DNA from: Lentzea waywayandensis
GTDB lineage: Bacteria; Actinomycetota; Actinomycetes; Mycobacteriales; Pseudonocardiaceae
DNA length: 64,000 nucleotides
Direction: 5' to 3'
NCBI RefSeq assembly: GCF_900115955.1
Contig: NZ_FOYL01000007.1
Coordinates: 124,001 to 188,000 of the forward strand
Positions 28,303-36,166 of the stretch are shown in pieces. Below the pieces are notes generated by a model, which worked only from the letters and a program-made list of their open reading frames with translations, was not told where the DNA came from and ran no database searches. The position numbers were made by a program, and so were the translations under genes. Within the stretch, counting starts at the first letter, position 1, and the number at the start of each line of letters is the position of its first letter.

Positions 28303-29537
28303 TGCTGGGTCTTCGCGTACCGGCGACTCCGGAAGTGGCGCGTGCCGTCCGCCTGACGTACGGCTTCCAGTTCTTCTTCGGGCTGCTGCTGTGGATCCCG
28401 ATCTTCTACGAGTACCAGAAGCAGCTCGGCCTGAGCGACGCCGAGATCTTCGGCATCCAGTCGATCTACTACGTCGCGTTCTGCCTGCTGGAGATCCCGA
28501 CCGGTCTGGTCGCGGACCGCTTCGACTACCGCACGTCGCTGTGGCTCGGCGCGAGCGTGCTGGTCGTCGCGAACCTGGTTCCGGTGCTCGCGGGGAACTA
28601 CACCGGCTTCCTGGTGCACTTCCTGCTGATCGCGCTGGCGAGGTCGTTGATCTCCGGCGCCCAGAGCGCGTACCTGTACGAGTACCTCCACGCGCACGAC
28701 GCCGGGCACCTCTACCTGAAGGTCGAGGGGGTCGGACGGTCGTACAGCCTGGTCGGCAAGATCGTGTACTGGCCGGTGATCGGCCTGTTGATGCAGTGGA
28801 ACATGCCGTCGCCGTACTGGCTCACGGCGATCAACGCCGCGATCGCCGTCGTGCTGGCGCTCCGGCTTCCGCCGATTCCGGGCTGGCAACGCCCGGAGGG
28901 CAAGACGTCGAAGCTGCTCGCGGGCGTCGGTGGCGCGTTCGGTTCGCTCAGGACGTCGCGCTGGCTGCTGTTGCTGATGATCCAGGGCATCGCGATGTTC
29001 ACGCTGGTGCGGATCCTCCAGGTGAACCTGTTCCAGCCGGTGCTGGAGTCGAAGGACGTCCCGGTCGGCTGGTACGGCTCGGTGCTCGCCGCGATGACGA
29101 TCTTCGAGGCGATCGCGGCCGCCCGCCCGCACTGGCTGTCGCGCAGGATCGGGCCGGCCAGATCGGTGTTCCTGCTGACGGTCGTGATGGCGCTGGCGAT
29201 CGGCTTCATCGTGCCGTCCGGCGGTGTCGTGACGATCGTGTTGCTGTGCCTGTTCTCCGTGACGGCGGGCATGAGCTTCCCCATCCAGAAGAAGCTGCTC
29301 AACGACGCGATCCCAGACTCCCGTTACCGTGCGACGCTTTTGTCCATGGAGTCCATCATGGACCGTGCCGTGTGTGCGGTCGTCGCGGTCGCGCTCGGCG
29401 CCTACCTCACCGGCGGCCGGCTCGACGAGTTCCTGGTGCTGTCGTCGGTCGTCACCGTGATCGTGATGGCGTTGCTGGCGGGCCTGCTGATCGCGGTCAG
29501 GACCACAAGGCGGCGACGAGCTCAGCTCGTCCCGTGA
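28302..29537 (+). CDS. MFS transporter coupled to the dikinase-like gene
   Basis: 411-residue transporter with about twelve hydrophobic segments. The loop LEIPTGLVADRFDYRTSLWL is the MFS motif A region; other helices include GFLVHFLLIALARSLISGAQ and SVFLLTVVMALAIGFIVPSG. The ATG shares one base with the stop of the dikinase-like gene (TGATG), so the two are translated together and may act on the same compound, for example uptake or export linked to phosphorylation (inference). The 3' end overlaps the convergent LuxR gene by 41 bases, which is long and may cause antisense interference. Confidence 0.85.
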   Translation: MLGLRVPATPEVARAVRLTYGFQFFFGLLLWIPIFYEYQKQLGLSDAEIFGIQSIYYVAFCLLEIPTGLVADRFDYRTSLWLGASVLVVANLVPVLAGNYTGFLVHFLLIALARSLISGAQSAYLYEYLHAHDAGHLYLKVEGVGRSYSLVGKIVYWPVIGLLMQWNMPSPYWLTAINAAIAVVLALRLPPIPGWQRPEGKTSKLLAGVGGAFGSLRTSRWLLLLMIQGIAMFTLVRILQVNLFQPVLESKDVPVGWYGSVLAAMTIFEAIAAARPHWLSRRIGPARSVFLLTVVMALAIGFIVPSGGVVTIVLLCLFSVTAGMSFPIQKKLLNDAIPDSRYRATLLSMESIMDRAVCAVVAVALGAYLTGGRLDEFLVLSSVVTVIVMALLAGLLIAVRTTRRRRAQLVP

Positions 29538-32037
29538 TGCCGAGCTTGCGGTAGGCGCTCGACAGGTGCAGTTCGACGGTGCGGCGGGTGAGGTGCAGGG
29601 CTTCGGCGATCTGCCGGTTCGTCAGGCCCTGCGCCGCCATCCGCGCGACCCTGTTCTCCTGCTTGGTCAGTCCCTGCACCTGATCGTCCCCGCCGCGGAC
29701 CTCGTCGCCCGCGAGCTTGGCCAGCGGGTGCGCGCTCAGGTGACGGGCCAGTTCGAACGACTGCCGCAGGTGTGCCGCGGCCGACTCGGCGCGTCCCTTG
29801 CGGCGCAGGTGGTGGCCCAGCCAGTACAACGACTGGGCATGCAGCAGACGATGCGGTGACGAGGCGAGAAGCTGTTCGGCCTCGGCGAGGACGTCGACGT
29901 CGTCGGTGCTGATGCCGACGCTCATCAACGCCGTCCCGATCACCCTCGGGGAACCCCAGCGCTTGGCCAGGTCGAGTTCCTCGTGCGCGAGCCGGGCGGC
30001 GTCGTCGCGGTTGCCCAGCGCCAGGTACGCGCGCACGGCGTGGTGCCGCCACGCGATCAGCGCGGGATTGGGCATCTCGCGCGCGGCGAGCCGCCGGCCC
30101 GCTTCCAGCAGGTCCTCCAGCCCGCCCTCCGCGTGACACGACGCGAGCTTGAGCCGGCCGCGGGCATAGACGATGTTGATGTGCTGCAACAGGTTGCCGT
30201 CTTCCGCGACGAGCGGGGCGGCCTCGTCGAACTGCCCCATCTCGATGCAGACCTCGGCCAGTTTCGCGGTCGCGAGCACGACGGCCGGGCAGTCCATGTT
30301 GCCGGTGGAGACCGGTGGCGTCAGGAACGTGTACGCGCGCGCCAGGTCTCCGCTGTTGTGGAAGGCGGAGGCGCGGGCGATCATGCTGAGCATCCCGCGG
30401 CGCAGGTGCGGGTCGTGCGAGACCGGCGCGGTGCTGTGCGAGAGCCAGAACTTGTTGATGTGCTCGGGTTTGTCGCCGAGCACCGGCACCAGGAACGTGA
30501 AGATGTAGGACGCGCCGAGGACGTCGATCCACTCACCTTCGAGGGCTTCGAGCGCGTACTCGACGGCCTCGGTGTACGAGTCGCCGCCGCGGGCGTTGCC
30601 GACCGCGAGCAGTGCCGACCTGGCGCGTTTGAGGTTCGGGTCCTGCGGGACGTCGCCGACGAGGTCCTCGAAGTACTTGCCCGCGCAGTTGGCCATGCGC
30701 GCGTCACGGTTGGCGGCCAGGAGATAGGTGGTGCACACGAGGTTCCAGACCATGTCGCGGTCCTCCGGCAGCAGCCGGGCGACGACCATGATCGCGAGAG
30801 AGACGGCGAAGTGCGCGTCCGAGCCAGTGCACATGCGCTGGATCAACGCCAGCGCGACGTTCGCGGAGAGGTTCGGGTCCTCGCACCGCATCATCGCGTC
30901 GCGGACACGGTCGCGGCCCAGTGCGTTGTCCTGCAGGTGTTCCGTGTGACCGAGCTCGACCTCGATCGCCAGGCGGTCCTCGTCGGACAAGTGTTCCTCG
31001 AGCGCTCGCTCCAGGTGCTCGACGCCGCCGACCTCGCGCAGCAGGTCGACGGACCACGGTAAGCGGACCGATCTGGCCTTCAGCACGTGCTCGGCGACGC
31101 GCCCGTCCGGGGCGTCCGACTCGAACAGCAGCCAGGCCGCGCGGGCGTGCGCGGCGGAGCGGACCGCGATCGGCATGTCGGCGAGGATGCTGTTGCGCAC
31201 GAACGGATGCCGGAACGTCAGCGGGTCGGTGTCGGCGAGCACGCCGAGCCGGACGAGCATGTCGACGGCGGGCAACGCGTCGAAGCCGGTGAGCGCGGAC
31301 AGCAGTTCGAGGCCCGCGTCGCCGTCCAGGACGGCTGCGGATCGGGCGACCTCGGCGGCTCCGGTGTACTCGCGCAGCCGCATGCCGATCATCTCGCCGA
31401 CCGCCGCCGAACCTTCGCCTTCCTCACGTAGCAACGCTTGTAGCAGGTAGGGGTTGCCGCCGGTGAGCTCGTGGCAGCGCCGCGGGTCGCGGCCGGGGAG
31501 GGCTTCGGTGAGGCTTTCGATGGCCGCGACGTCGAGGCCGTCGAGGTCGATCCGGTGCGGATGGGCGCCGGCGATCTCGGGCAGCGTGACCTCGTCGATG
31601 TTGAGGTAGCCCTGGGACGCGCCCAGCGCGATGACGACCGGCATGTGCTGTAGCCGCGGGCGCAGGTAGGCGAGTGCTCGCTTGGAGAAGGTGTCGGCGA
31701 CGTGCACGTCGTCGATGACCATGAGGATCGGCGCCTTGCGCGCGGAGTTCGCGGCACGCGCGTACAGCTCTTCCAGGTCGTGCTCGTTGGCGAGGCACGG
31801 TGCGAGCTGACGCACCACCGCGCCGGGAAGGTGGCTCTCCAGCCGGGCGCTCTTGGCCAGCCGAACGGTGAACCCGCGTTCGCGGGCCTCGGCGGCGAGC
31901 GCGTCGAGCACCGCCGTCTTGCCGATGCCGAACCCGCCGGTGACGACCACGCACGAGCCCGTCCCCTGGACAGCGTCGTCCAGCAAGCGTCCGAGAGTCG
32001 CGAGTTCCGCGTCCCGGCCGAGTAGTGGAGATGTCAC
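29497..32037 (-). CDS. LAL-type LuxR regulator with AAA ATPase domain
   Basis: 846-residue regulator of the large ATP-binding LuxR class. N-terminal NTPase: LLGRDAELATLGRLLDDAV, Walker A GGFGIGKTAVLDALAAEA, Walker B PILMVIDDVHVAD. A long central helical (TPR-like) region follows, then a C-terminal LuxR helix-turn-helix (LTKQENRVARMAAQGLTNRQ, RRTVELHLSSAYRKLGITGR). Such proteins often control specialised metabolism or sugar use, but no biosynthetic cluster is seen here; the convergent dikinase/MFS pair is the nearest candidate target. The 246 bases upstream contain no gene I can support. Confidence 0.9.
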   Translation of the reverse strand: MTSPLLGRDAELATLGRLLDDAVQGTGSCVVVTGGFGIGKTAVLDALAAEARERGFTVRLAKSARLESHLPGAVVRQLAPCLANEHDLEELYARAANSARKAPILMVIDDVHVADTFSKRALAYLRPRLQHMPVVIALGASQGYLNIDEVTLPEIAGAHPHRIDLDGLDVAAIESLTEALPGRDPRRCHELTGGNPYLLQALLREEGEGSAAVGEMIGMRLREYTGAAEVARSAAVLDGDAGLELLSALTGFDALPAVDMLVRLGVLADTDPLTFRHPFVRNSILADMPIAVRSAAHARAAWLLFESDAPDGRVAEHVLKARSVRLPWSVDLLREVGGVEHLERALEEHLSDEDRLAIEVELGHTEHLQDNALGRDRVRDAMMRCEDPNLSANVALALIQRMCTGSDAHFAVSLAIMVVARLLPEDRDMVWNLVCTTYLLAANRDARMANCAGKYFEDLVGDVPQDPNLKRARSALLAVGNARGGDSYTEAVEYALEALEGEWIDVLGASYIFTFLVPVLGDKPEHINKFWLSHSTAPVSHDPHLRRGMLSMIARASAFHNSGDLARAYTFLTPPVSTGNMDCPAVVLATAKLAEVCIEMGQFDEAAPLVAEDGNLLQHINIVYARGRLKLASCHAEGGLEDLLEAGRRLAAREMPNPALIAWRHHAVRAYLALGNRDDAARLAHEELDLAKRWGSPRVIGTALMSVGISTDDVDVLAEAEQLLASSPHRLLHAQSLYWLGHHLRRKGRAESAAAHLRQSFELARHLSAHPLAKLAGDEVRGGDDQVQGLTKQENRVARMAAQGLTNRQIAEALHLTRRTVELHLSSAYRKLGITGRAELVAALWS

Positions 32038-32283
32038 CTCTGTCTACCCCTGCCTTCGGTACCGAGAGGACCGCAGGTCGAAGGTTTCGGTGTTCCTTCG
32101 GTGGCGACCGTAGAGACCTGCGCTTCGTCGTCGGGCAAACTTACCCACAGGTAACGGTGAACGGAACTGTGAGCTGTTCGCAGTTGTGAGTGGGAGCGAG
32201 CGATGATCTTGGCCAGGCTGATGCGCGGATGGCTCCGCCTCGCCTGCCTGCTCGCTGGTGCCCACACCGTGTCGCAGCGAGAG

Positions 32284-32751
32284 TTACACGCGACCGAGCA
32301 GCCCAAACGGCTCGGCGTGAGCGGACTGCGCGCGGATGAGACTGCTGACCTCGACCGGGTTCTCGGCCTGCGAGGACAGCGAGCCCACGACCGACAGCAC
32401 CGCGGCGATGGCCACCACGACGCCCGCCGCCATCAGCAGGATGTCGCGAGCGATGGGGCACGGCTGGCGCACGCCGGGTGGGTTCTCCCGCAGCACCGGC
32501 CGCAACACCGGCGCGAACATGCCGAAGTCGGCCACGTCGCGCTTGCAGTCTTCGCACCCGGCTAGGTGCCGGGAGAACATCACGTGCTCGGCCGGGTCGA
32601 GCACACCCAGCGCATACGCCGCGACATCACCGCACGGTCCCGCCAGGCCTTCCTGGCCCACGACCGTGCGGTTTTCGTCGTCTTGATCTTGCTCTTGACC
32701 TTGTCCTGCCCCTGCTCCCACGTGCTCGTGATGTGGTTGACGGGTCACCAT
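32284..32751 (-). CDS. Anti-sigma factor with zinc-finger domain
   Basis: About 155 residues. After a His/Gln/Asp-rich N-terminus comes the zf-HC2 anti-sigma domain: CGDVAAYALGVLDPAEHVMF then SRHLAGCEDCKRDVADF with the HxxxCxxC zinc site. One transmembrane helix (ILLMAAGVVVAIAAVLSVVG) precedes a short outer tail, so it is a membrane-bound inhibitor of the sigma factor encoded just upstream. The start is ATG 32751, or GTG 32754, which shares a base with the sigma stop (TAGTG); the genes are coupled. Confidence 0.88.
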   Translation of the reverse strand: MVTRQPHHEHVGAGAGQGQEQDQDDENRTVVGQEGLAGPCGDVAAYALGVLDPAEHVMFSRHLAGCEDCKRDVADFGMFAPVLRPVLRENPPGVRQPCPIARDILLMAAGVVVAIAAVLSVVGSLSSQAENPVEVSSLIRAQSAHAEPFGLLGRV

Positions 32752-32753
32752 CA

Positions 32754-33281
32754 CTAGCTCCTGTCCTGCAGTGCCCGGCGGATCGTGTGCATCGCCTTGT
32801 ACAGCCGGGACTTGACGGTTCCTTCCGGGACTCCGAGAACGATCGCGGCCTCCTTCACCGTTCGCCCCATGACATACGTTTCGTAGATGGCTGAACGATG
32901 TTCTTCACTCAATTGGCGTACCACATCGGTAATGACCATCACTGAAAGTGTCTGTTCCGTGTCGTCCGGAGATTCGGCGATGTCCGGACGCAACAATTCC
33001 ACTTCCTGCGGGCGCGCCTGTCGGCTTCGCCATCCGTCGATCACAATGCGACGAGCCACAGTACAAAGCCAACCGCGCAACATCCCCGGTTCACGAACGA
33101 GATGTGCGGAGTTCTGCCAAGCCCTGATCAACGTCTCCTGAACGACATCTTCCGTCCACTGGCGGTCGTAGTTGGTCAGGCACAGGACCTGCGAGAACAG
33201 CATCCGCTGAAACTGCCCGTAGAGCAGCGTGAGCAATTCTTCGTCCTGGTGGGCTTGTGCGACCTTGCCCTGATCACCCAT
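32754..33281 (-). CDS. ECF RNA polymerase sigma factor
   Basis: 175-residue group 4 sigma factor. Region 2: LLYGQFQRMLFSQVLCLTNY, WTEDVVQETLIRAWQNSAHL, MLRGWLCTVARRIVIDGWRS; region 4: LSEEHRSAIYETYVMGRTVK and VLGVPEGTVKSRLYKAMHTI. ATG 33281 follows GGGGAGG. Its own upstream region and that of the divergent DUF4142 gene both contain a GAAC-N16/17-CGTAYC promoter-like element, so the factor probably drives both. Coupled to its anti-sigma factor downstream. Confidence 0.92.
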   Translation of the reverse strand: MGDQGKVAQAHQDEELLTLLYGQFQRMLFSQVLCLTNYDRQWTEDVVQETLIRAWQNSAHLVREPGMLRGWLCTVARRIVIDGWRSRQARPQEVELLRPDIAESPDDTEQTLSVMVITDVVRQLSEEHRSAIYETYVMGRTVKEAAIVLGVPEGTVKSRLYKAMHTIRRALQDRS

Positions 33282-33399
33282 GAAGCTGACGACCTCCCCA
33301 GATATCGGCGACGGGTTCGCTTCGGGCGGCAGACCTAGCGACTCGGTGGCCGAGCACGGAATCCACCAGATAGTACATCTCGAACGCGAAATCCTCTCG

Positions 33400-33426
33400 G
33401 GTACGTAAATTCAGTCCGAATGGTTC
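33400..33426 (-). promoter_or_regulatory. Candidate ECF promoter of the sigma gene
   Basis: On the minus strand GAAC (33426-33423), a 17-base spacer, then CGTACC (33405-33400). This fits the usual ECF -35 AAC / -10 CGT pattern and lies about 120 bases before the sigma start. Confidence 0.5.
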
Positions 33427-33475
33427 GCAATTGGTCGTGTGATGCACGTCACATCAGCGTCTGTGCATGTCTCGT

Positions 33476-33501
33476 GAACTTGGACCCCACCTGCGCGTAT
33501 C
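33476..33501 (+). promoter_or_regulatory. Candidate ECF promoter of the DUF4142 gene
   Basis: GAAC (33476-33479), a 16-base spacer, then CGTATC (33496-33501), about 40 bases before the DUF4142 start. It mirrors the element ahead of the divergent sigma gene. Confidence 0.5.
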
Positions 33502-33541
33502 ACCTTCGAAGGCAGCTCGATCGCGGGAGGGAACGGGCACT

Positions 33542-34771
33542 ATGCGTCACCGGTTGGGCACGCTGGGAGAGCACGCAGCGCTGTTTACCATCCTGTCCGT
33601 CGTATTTCTGGGGGCTTTCATCGGAGCCGTCCCCGCAAGTGCGCAATCGACAGAAGTACAGCCGTCGGACCGCTCATTCATGGTATCTCTGCGCCAAGCA
33701 AACTCTTGGTTGATACCGGTGAGCAAAGAAGCTCCGGCACGCACGACGAACACAGGGATAAGCAACGCCGGACGGGACATCTTCGAAGGGCATTCGCGAC
33801 TCGACATCGATCTTCTCAAATCCGCCGAAGGACTCGGCGTGGTCCTGCCGAACGACGTCAGCAGTGAGCACCAGGCCATCATCGACGAGATGGCGCAACG
33901 CACCGGGGACACCCACGACCGCGCCTACGCGACGATCGTCCGGCAGACCCAGGGCGGCCTTCTCGTCATGGCCGTGCAAACGCGGGCGACAACGCAGAAC
34001 ACCACAATTCGCACGCTCGCCCACCAGACCGTGCAAATGCTGATTCGTACAATGACGGTTCTGGAGAACACCGGCAGGGTCGACCCGTCGGCGCTCGAAT
34101 TGGTGACGGCCAAGGCTCAGGTGAACGCGGTCCGCGTCATCGGCCAGAACGTAGAACCGTCGGACCGGGAATTGCTCGTGATGCTCACCCAGCATTCGCT
34201 TTGGCAGAAACCGTCCAGCCGCGAGAGCTCGGACCGTGCCCGCGACGCGAAGGTCCGCAAGGTCGCCGGCCAGCTCGCCGCCGAGCACACCCAGCTGGCC
34301 CAGGCGGTCACCGAGGCCGCGCGGCAGGTCGGCGTGGACCTCCCGGTCGAACCGACGACGGAACAGAAGTCGTGGGCGAACGCCATCTCGTCCAGTTCCG
34401 GCGACGAGCTCGACCGGATGTACACGAACCTGTCCCGCGCCGCCGACGGCTCGCTCATCACCCAGGTCGCCCACGCCCGCGCGACGACCAAGAACGTCCC
34501 CGCGCGCATCGCCGCGCAGACGGCCCTGACCCTCCTGCTCAAGCACATGCTCCTGCTGGAGAGCACCGGCCTGGTGAAGGCGAACTCGCTGCAGATGACC
34601 AACGCCCCGGCCATCGCGCAGCCGAAGTCCAACAGCAGCCCGCCGCCCCAGCCCGACGACTCGTCCACGAGCGTCGGCTTCCTCACCGGCATCGTCGTCC
34701 TCGTCGTCGCCGGCGCGGGCACCCTCTGGCTCGTCCGAGCAGTGGGCCACCACGGCGAACACCGCCGCTGA
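33542..34771 (+). CDS. Membrane-anchored extracytoplasmic protein with two DUF4142 domains
   Basis: 409 residues. A signal peptide (ALFTILSVVFLGAFIGAVPA, then SAQ) leads into two DUF4142 (ferritin-like helical) domains, roughly residues 40-185 and 190-350: SDRSFMVSLRQANSWLIPVS and SDRELLVMLTQHSLWQKPSS begin the two copies, and each has a His/Leu-rich helical core (EGHSRLDIDLLKSAEGLGVV; AAEHTQLAQAVTEAARQVGV). A proline/serine linker and a C-terminal helix (FLTGIVVLVVAGAGTLWLVR) anchor it in the membrane facing outward. The shared promoter motif with the divergent ECF sigma gene suggests an envelope-stress output. Confidence 0.85.
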   Translation: MRHRLGTLGEHAALFTILSVVFLGAFIGAVPASAQSTEVQPSDRSFMVSLRQANSWLIPVSKEAPARTTNTGISNAGRDIFEGHSRLDIDLLKSAEGLGVVLPNDVSSEHQAIIDEMAQRTGDTHDRAYATIVRQTQGGLLVMAVQTRATTQNTTIRTLAHQTVQMLIRTMTVLENTGRVDPSALELVTAKAQVNAVRVIGQNVEPSDRELLVMLTQHSLWQKPSSRESSDRARDAKVRKVAGQLAAEHTQLAQAVTEAARQVGVDLPVEPTTEQKSWANAISSSSGDELDRMYTNLSRAADGSLITQVAHARATTKNVPARIAAQTALTLLLKHMLLLESTGLVKANSLQMTNAPAIAQPKSNSSPPPQPDDSSTSVGFLTGIVVLVVAGAGTLWLVRAVGHHGEHRR

Positions 34772-34782
34772 CCGCTCGCCCA

Positions 34783-34822
34783 CCGATATATCGGCTGTCG
34801 CCCTCGCCACCCGATGTATCAG
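34783..34822. repeat. Two GATATATC-family motifs after the DUF4142 gene
   Basis: Perfect palindrome CCGATATATCGG (34783-34794), 12 bases after the stop codon, and CCGATGTATCAG (34811-34822). They flank hairpin copy C. The 261-base convergent gap 34772-35032 holds no gene. Confidence 0.6.
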
Positions 34823-34873
34823 TGCCCGGCAGGCCTTCCGCCAGCCCGCCGGGCACACCTCACCACGCCCTTG

Positions 34874-34913
34874 GCAATGAGTCTTTTGCGGACGTCGGCA
34901 AAAGACTCATTGC
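34874..34913. repeat. Hairpin repeat copy C, possible bidirectional terminator
   Basis: GCAATGAGTCTTTTGC (34874-34889) pairs perfectly over 16 bases with 34898-34913 around the loop GGACGTCG. It lies between the convergent DUF4142 and HD-kinase genes. Sequence to its right (CTAAGCGGCAGGTCAGCA) is homologous, inverted, to sequence left of copy A at 25.2 kb. Confidence 0.75.
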
Positions 34914-34992
34914 TAAGCGGCAGGTCAGCAGGAGTAGCGGGTCGACAGGATCAGGGCGAAGGCGCGAACAGGCCGAGCGGCGCCGGACCCCG

Positions 34993-35027
34993 CCGAACCG
35001 ATATATGGATCTTGCAGAGCGGTTCGG
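34993..35027 (-). terminator. Weak hairpin with GATATATGG in its loop
   Basis: CCGAACCG (34993-35000) pairs with CGGTTCGG (35020-35027). It lies just past the HD-kinase stop on the minus strand and could be its terminator. The degenerate motif CCGATATATGGA (34998-35009) overlaps the left arm. Confidence 0.4.
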
Positions 35028-35032
35028 AGGGC

Positions 35033-36166
35033 CTACGTACGCGTCGGGGTTCGTGCCGTGTCCACCCGTTCGACGGCGTGCGCCTCGGTGGGATCGACCG
35101 CCTCCCACTTGCCGGCGAGCCGGTCGATCACCGCGGCCGGTACCGGTTCCGGGCGAGCGCGGTTGCGAGCGTGGATCACGTTCTTCGGCGCCTCGAGCCC
35201 GATCAGGGTGATCCGGGCGTGGTAGTCCGCGGCGAGTCCGATGCAACGCTCGCGCAGTTGCTGGGAGATGTTGGTCGCGTTCCAGACGAACCGCTCCCCC
35301 GCTCGCAGCAGCGTCCTGGCTTCCTCGAACGCGGCGGCGGCCACCGCGCGCTGGTCGCCGTCGGGCGCGATGCCGAGCCGGGAGCGCACCGCGTCGAGGC
35401 TCACCACGTGCCAGCCCGGCCGGTGCTGGGCGATCCAGTGGTCCTTGCCGACGCCAGGCAGGCCGGACAGCACGGTCACCTCGACGCGCGTGTCGTCGTA
35501 GGCGGCGTAGTCCGGGTCGCGGCCGGGCGTGCGGAAGTACTGGAAGCGGGCGTGGTCGGACGGGAAGGCGCGCGGCCGGTCGAGGCAGTCGCGTTCGCGG
35601 CAGTACTCCTCGAACAGCGCGATGTTCTCCAGCACCGAGTCGGCGTCGCCGCAGATCCGGCCGAGGATGTCGGCGCGGGCGAGCGTCGCCAGGTCGTCGT
35701 TGCGCGCGAGCAGGCTCACCCGGAACGCGATGCGGTCGAGGTCGGGGCGTTCCAATGCCCAGAACGGCACCTGGTGGTGCCGCACCAGCGCGGCGACGTG
35801 CTCGCGCCAGGCGATCGGGCGTCCCATCTCCCACAGCAGCTTGCGCGCCAGCAGATCGCCGGCGCGCGAGTGTCCGTGCGCGGTGACGCGGCCGTCCGCG
35901 ATCTGCGTGCGGAACGGCTTCGCGGCATCGTGCAGCAGCACCGTCGCGAACAACCGCACGCGGTCCGCTTCGGGACGCGCGCGCCATTCGGGCAGCGACA
36001 CCAGGGCCTCGCAGGCCATCCGGGTGTGCGTGGCGACGTCGCCTTCCGCGTGGTGCACGGGGTCCTGCTGTACGCCTTCCATCGCGCGCACCCAGGGGAA
36101 CGCCGAGCGCACGGCGTCCCAGTCGAGAGTCCACTGCGGACCGGCGGGGCAGAGTTGCTCAAACAC
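35033..36166 (-). CDS. HD-domain phosphohydrolase fused to P-loop polynucleotide kinase (HD-Pnk-like)
   Basis: 377 residues. Residues ~30-170 are an HD domain: HHAEGDVATHTRMACEAL, His79-Asp80 in TVLLHDAAKPFRTQ, GHSRAGDLLARKLLWEMG and VRHHQVPFW. Residues ~225-377 are a P-loop kinase: VTVLSGLPGVGKDHWIAQH (Lys241 in Walker A), HVVSLDAVRSRLG, and a lid-like FVWNATNISQQLRERC. This is the layout of the characterised Runella HD-Pnk, an end-healing enzyme that removes 2',3'-cyclic or 3' phosphates and phosphorylates 5'-OH ends. It overlaps the RNA ligase gene by 8 bases, so healing and sealing enzymes are made together. The exact substrate, RNA or DNA, cannot be read from sequence. Confidence 0.85.
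   Translation of the reverse strand: MFEQLCPAGPQWTLDWDAVRSAFPWVRAMEGVQQDPVHHAEGDVATHTRMACEALVSLPEWRARPEADRVRLFATVLLHDAAKPFRTQIADGRVTAHGHSRAGDLLARKLLWEMGRPIAWREHVAALVRHHQVPFWALERPDLDRIAFRVSLLARNDDLATLARADILGRICGDADSVLENIALFEEYCRERDCLDRPRAFPSDHARFQYFRTPGRDPDYAAYDDTRVEVTVLSGLPGVGKDHWIAQHRPGWHVVSLDAVRSRLGIAPDGDQRAVAAAAFEEARTLLRAGERFVWNATNISQQLRERCIGLAADYHARITLIGLEAPKNVIHARNRARPEPVPAAVIDRLAGKWEAVDPTEAHAVERVDTARTPTRT

Noticed and set aside
29497-32037. LAL regulator as a sign of a biosynthetic gene cluster
   Set aside because: No synthases, NRPS or PKS modules or tailoring enzymes are present around it.
32038-32283. Small plus-strand frame starting at 32203
   Set aside because: It runs antisense into the anti-sigma gene, is His/Arg-rich and has no credible features.
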